Assembly (NCBI RefSeq): GCF_000482545.1
Contig: NZ_KI519454.1
Coordinates: 2,206,954-2,270,953 of the forward strand
Length of the DNA: 64,000 bases
Direction of reading: 5' to 3'
Origin: Arthrobacter sp. 35W
GTDB taxonomy: Bacteria > Actinomycetota > Actinomycetes > Actinomycetales > Micrococcaceae
In this document: piece by piece, positions 62,864 to 64,000 of the stretch
How positions within the stretch are numbered: position 1 is the stretch's first letter
How the letters are laid out: every line of letters begins with the position of its first letter
Notes under the pieces: generated by a model
Databases searched by the model: none
Seen by the model: only the letters and a program-made list of their open reading frames with translations
Told to the model about the DNA's origin: nothing
Position numbers and translations under genes: made by a program

Positions 62864-64000
62864 ATGTCCAACAACAGCCCCACCCCAGCCGTGCACCTGC
62901 CCCGGGAAATCAAAGTCCTGGTCGCGGGTGCTTTTCTCATTGCGATAGGTTTCGGAATCGTCGCCCCCGTGCTGCCGCAGTTTGCCCGCAGCTTTGACGT
63001 CTCGGTCAGCGCGGCCGCCGTCGTCGTCAGCGTCTTCGCCCTGACCCGGCTGCTCTTCGCCCCGCTCAGCGGTGTGCTGGTGGAGCGGATGGGCGAGCGC
63101 CGCACCTACATTGCCGGCATCCTGATTGTCGGCGCCTCCTCGGCGGCCTGCGCCTTTGCCCACGACTATTGGCAGCTGCTGATCTACCGCGGGCTGGGCG
63201 GCATCGGCTCGACCATGTTCACCGTGGCCGCCATGGGCCTGCTGATCCGGCTCGCTCCCCCGCAGGCGCGCGGACGCGTTTCCAGCGTCTACTCCGGCTC
63301 CTTCCTGCTGGGCAGCATCGCCGGCCCGGTGGTCGGTGGGCTGCTGGCCGGCTTCGGGCTGGCCCTGCCGTTCCTGGTCTACGCCGGCGCGCTGGTGCTG
63401 GTGGCGGCCCTGGTGGCCTGGCAGTTGCGTGAGCCTGCGCACGACGGCGGAGCGCTGGCCACCGCCGTCGGCGCGGCTTCCGTTTCGGGTTCCGGCGGCA
63501 CGTCCGGCGCCGCGGGTGCACCATCCGCCGGGGCGCGGACCGTGACGATGGCAGCGCTGCAGGAGGCCCTGCCCCTGCGCGAGGCATTGGGGCAGTCGGC
63601 GTTCCGTGCCGCCCTGGCCTCGGCCTTCGCCAACGGCTGGTCCGCGATGGGCATCCGCATGGCCCTCGTGCCGCTCTTCGCTACAGCCGCCCTCGGTGCA
63701 GGACCCGAGGTTGCAGGCATCTCGCTGGCCGTCTTCGCCATCGGCACCGCCGCCGCGCTGGCCTTCTCCGGCCGGTTGGCCGACACCTGGGGCCGCAAAC
63801 CGATGGTGGTGCTGGGTCTGGTGGTCAATGCCGCCGCCATGGCCGTGCTCGGGTTGAGTGGCAACGAATTCATCTTCTTTGCCATCTCCGCCATTGCCGG
63901 ATTCGGCTCGGGGCTCATGGGGCCGGCGCTGCAGGCGACAATGGCCGACGTCATCGGCAATGGCCGCTCCGGCGGGCGTCCGCTGGCGGTATTCCAAATG
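62864..64000 (+). CDS. MFS transporter (C-terminus beyond the window)
   Basis: 379 codons run open to the right edge. Major facilitator with VLVAGAFLIAIGFGIVAPVLP (helix 1), the loop GVLVERMGERRTY, and RGLGGIGSTMFTVAAMGLLI (helix 4); a Gly/Ser/Ala-rich central loop (about 200-225) precedes helix 7, and LADTWGRKPMVVLGLVVNA follows. Substrate unknown; the layout fits the drug/proton antiporter (DHA1) branch. ATG at 62864, divergent from ftsY. Confidence 0.85.
   Translation, partial: MSNNSPTPAVHLPREIKVLVAGAFLIAIGFGIVAPVLPQFARSFDVSVSAAAVVVSVFALTRLLFAPLSGVLVERMGERRTYIAGILIVGASSAACAFAHDYWQLLIYRGLGGIGSTMFTVAAMGLLIRLAPPQARGRVSSVYSGSFLLGSIAGPVVGGLLAGFGLALPFLVYAGALVLVAALVAWQLREPAHDGGALATAVGAASVSGSGGTSGAAGAPSAGARTVTMAALQEALPLREALGQSAFRAALASAFANGWSAMGIRMALVPLFATAALGAGPEVAGISLAVFAIGTAAALAFSGRLADTWGRKPMVVLGLVVNAAAMAVLGLSGNEFIFFAISAIAGFGSGLMGPALQATMADVIGNGRSGGRPLAVFQM

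Overview
The window is GC-rich chromosomal DNA from an actinobacterium, most likely an Arthrobacter-like member of the Micrococcaceae. This rests on the strong G/C bias at third codon positions, frequent GTG starts, actinobacterial families (DUF3052, DUF3145, DUF2469, AhpE-type peroxiredoxin, homodimeric AceE), the fasR-fabD-fabH-acpP-fabF order, and the conserved ftsY / amtB-glnK / ffh / rpsP-rimM-trmD-rplS / lepB-rnhB-yraN-comM-dprA-xerC backbone. I see no prophage, insertion sequence, CRISPR array or rRNA operon, and no clear frameshifted pseudogene. The calls come from reading the sequence; no database search was run.

Layout. 0-10 kb: end of an unknown gene, a secreted HNH nuclease, a divergent methionine aminopeptidase / XRE pair bracketed by two related palindromes, RNase P RNA, a long GAPDH, YaaA, a VOC protein, a coiled-coil protein with a decayed zinc ribbon, a NIF3 protein, MsrA, and CysK-CysE. 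10-18.4 kb: a LacI-controlled rhamnoside module (regulator, binding protein, two permeases, aldo/keto reductase, GH78 alpha-L-rhamnosidase) with three copies of one operator and no ATPase gene. 18.5-28.1 kb: 6-phosphogluconate dehydrogenase, L-serine dehydratase, then a sugar-acid set (L-idonate 5-dehydrogenase-like, gluconate 5-dehydrogenase-like, beta-hydroxyacid dehydrogenase, D-2-hydroxyacid dehydrogenase, MHS-type transporter, IclR regulator). Three promoters here carry the same 19-bp-spaced repeat. 28.2-28.8 kb: two tandem hairpin units with identical C-rich loops, each with its own promoter-like sequence, then tRNA-Val(TAC).

28.8-39.6 kb: sirtuin, peroxiredoxin, DUF3052, AceE, then the FasR-type regulator and the fabD-fabH-acpP-fabF operon, which turns pyruvate-derived acetyl-CoA into fatty acids, and DUF3145. 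39.8-50.3 kb: a long minus-strand housekeeping run for DNA processing (xerC, macrodomain, dprA, comM, yraN), rnhB, two signal peptidases, and ribosome/tRNA maturation (rplS, trmD, rimM, khpA, rpsP). 50.5-57.8 kb: an unknown protein, a ring-cleavage-type VOC protein behind a palindromic promoter, pheA, a GNAT, a TPP-riboswitch-controlled thiC, an alpha/beta-hydrolase lacking its nucleophile serine, and ffh. 58-64 kb: a divergent G6PDH homologue, glnK-amtB behind a GlnR-like box, ftsY, and a truncated MFS gene running off the edge.

Most notable: the tandem C-loop hairpins at 28.25-28.48 kb (candidate small RNAs, reminiscent of but not matching the two-hairpin 6C family); the shared IclR-type repeat across three promoters; a family of long intergenic palindromes, two of which bracket map-xre; and several enzymes that lack expected metal-binding or catalytic residues.
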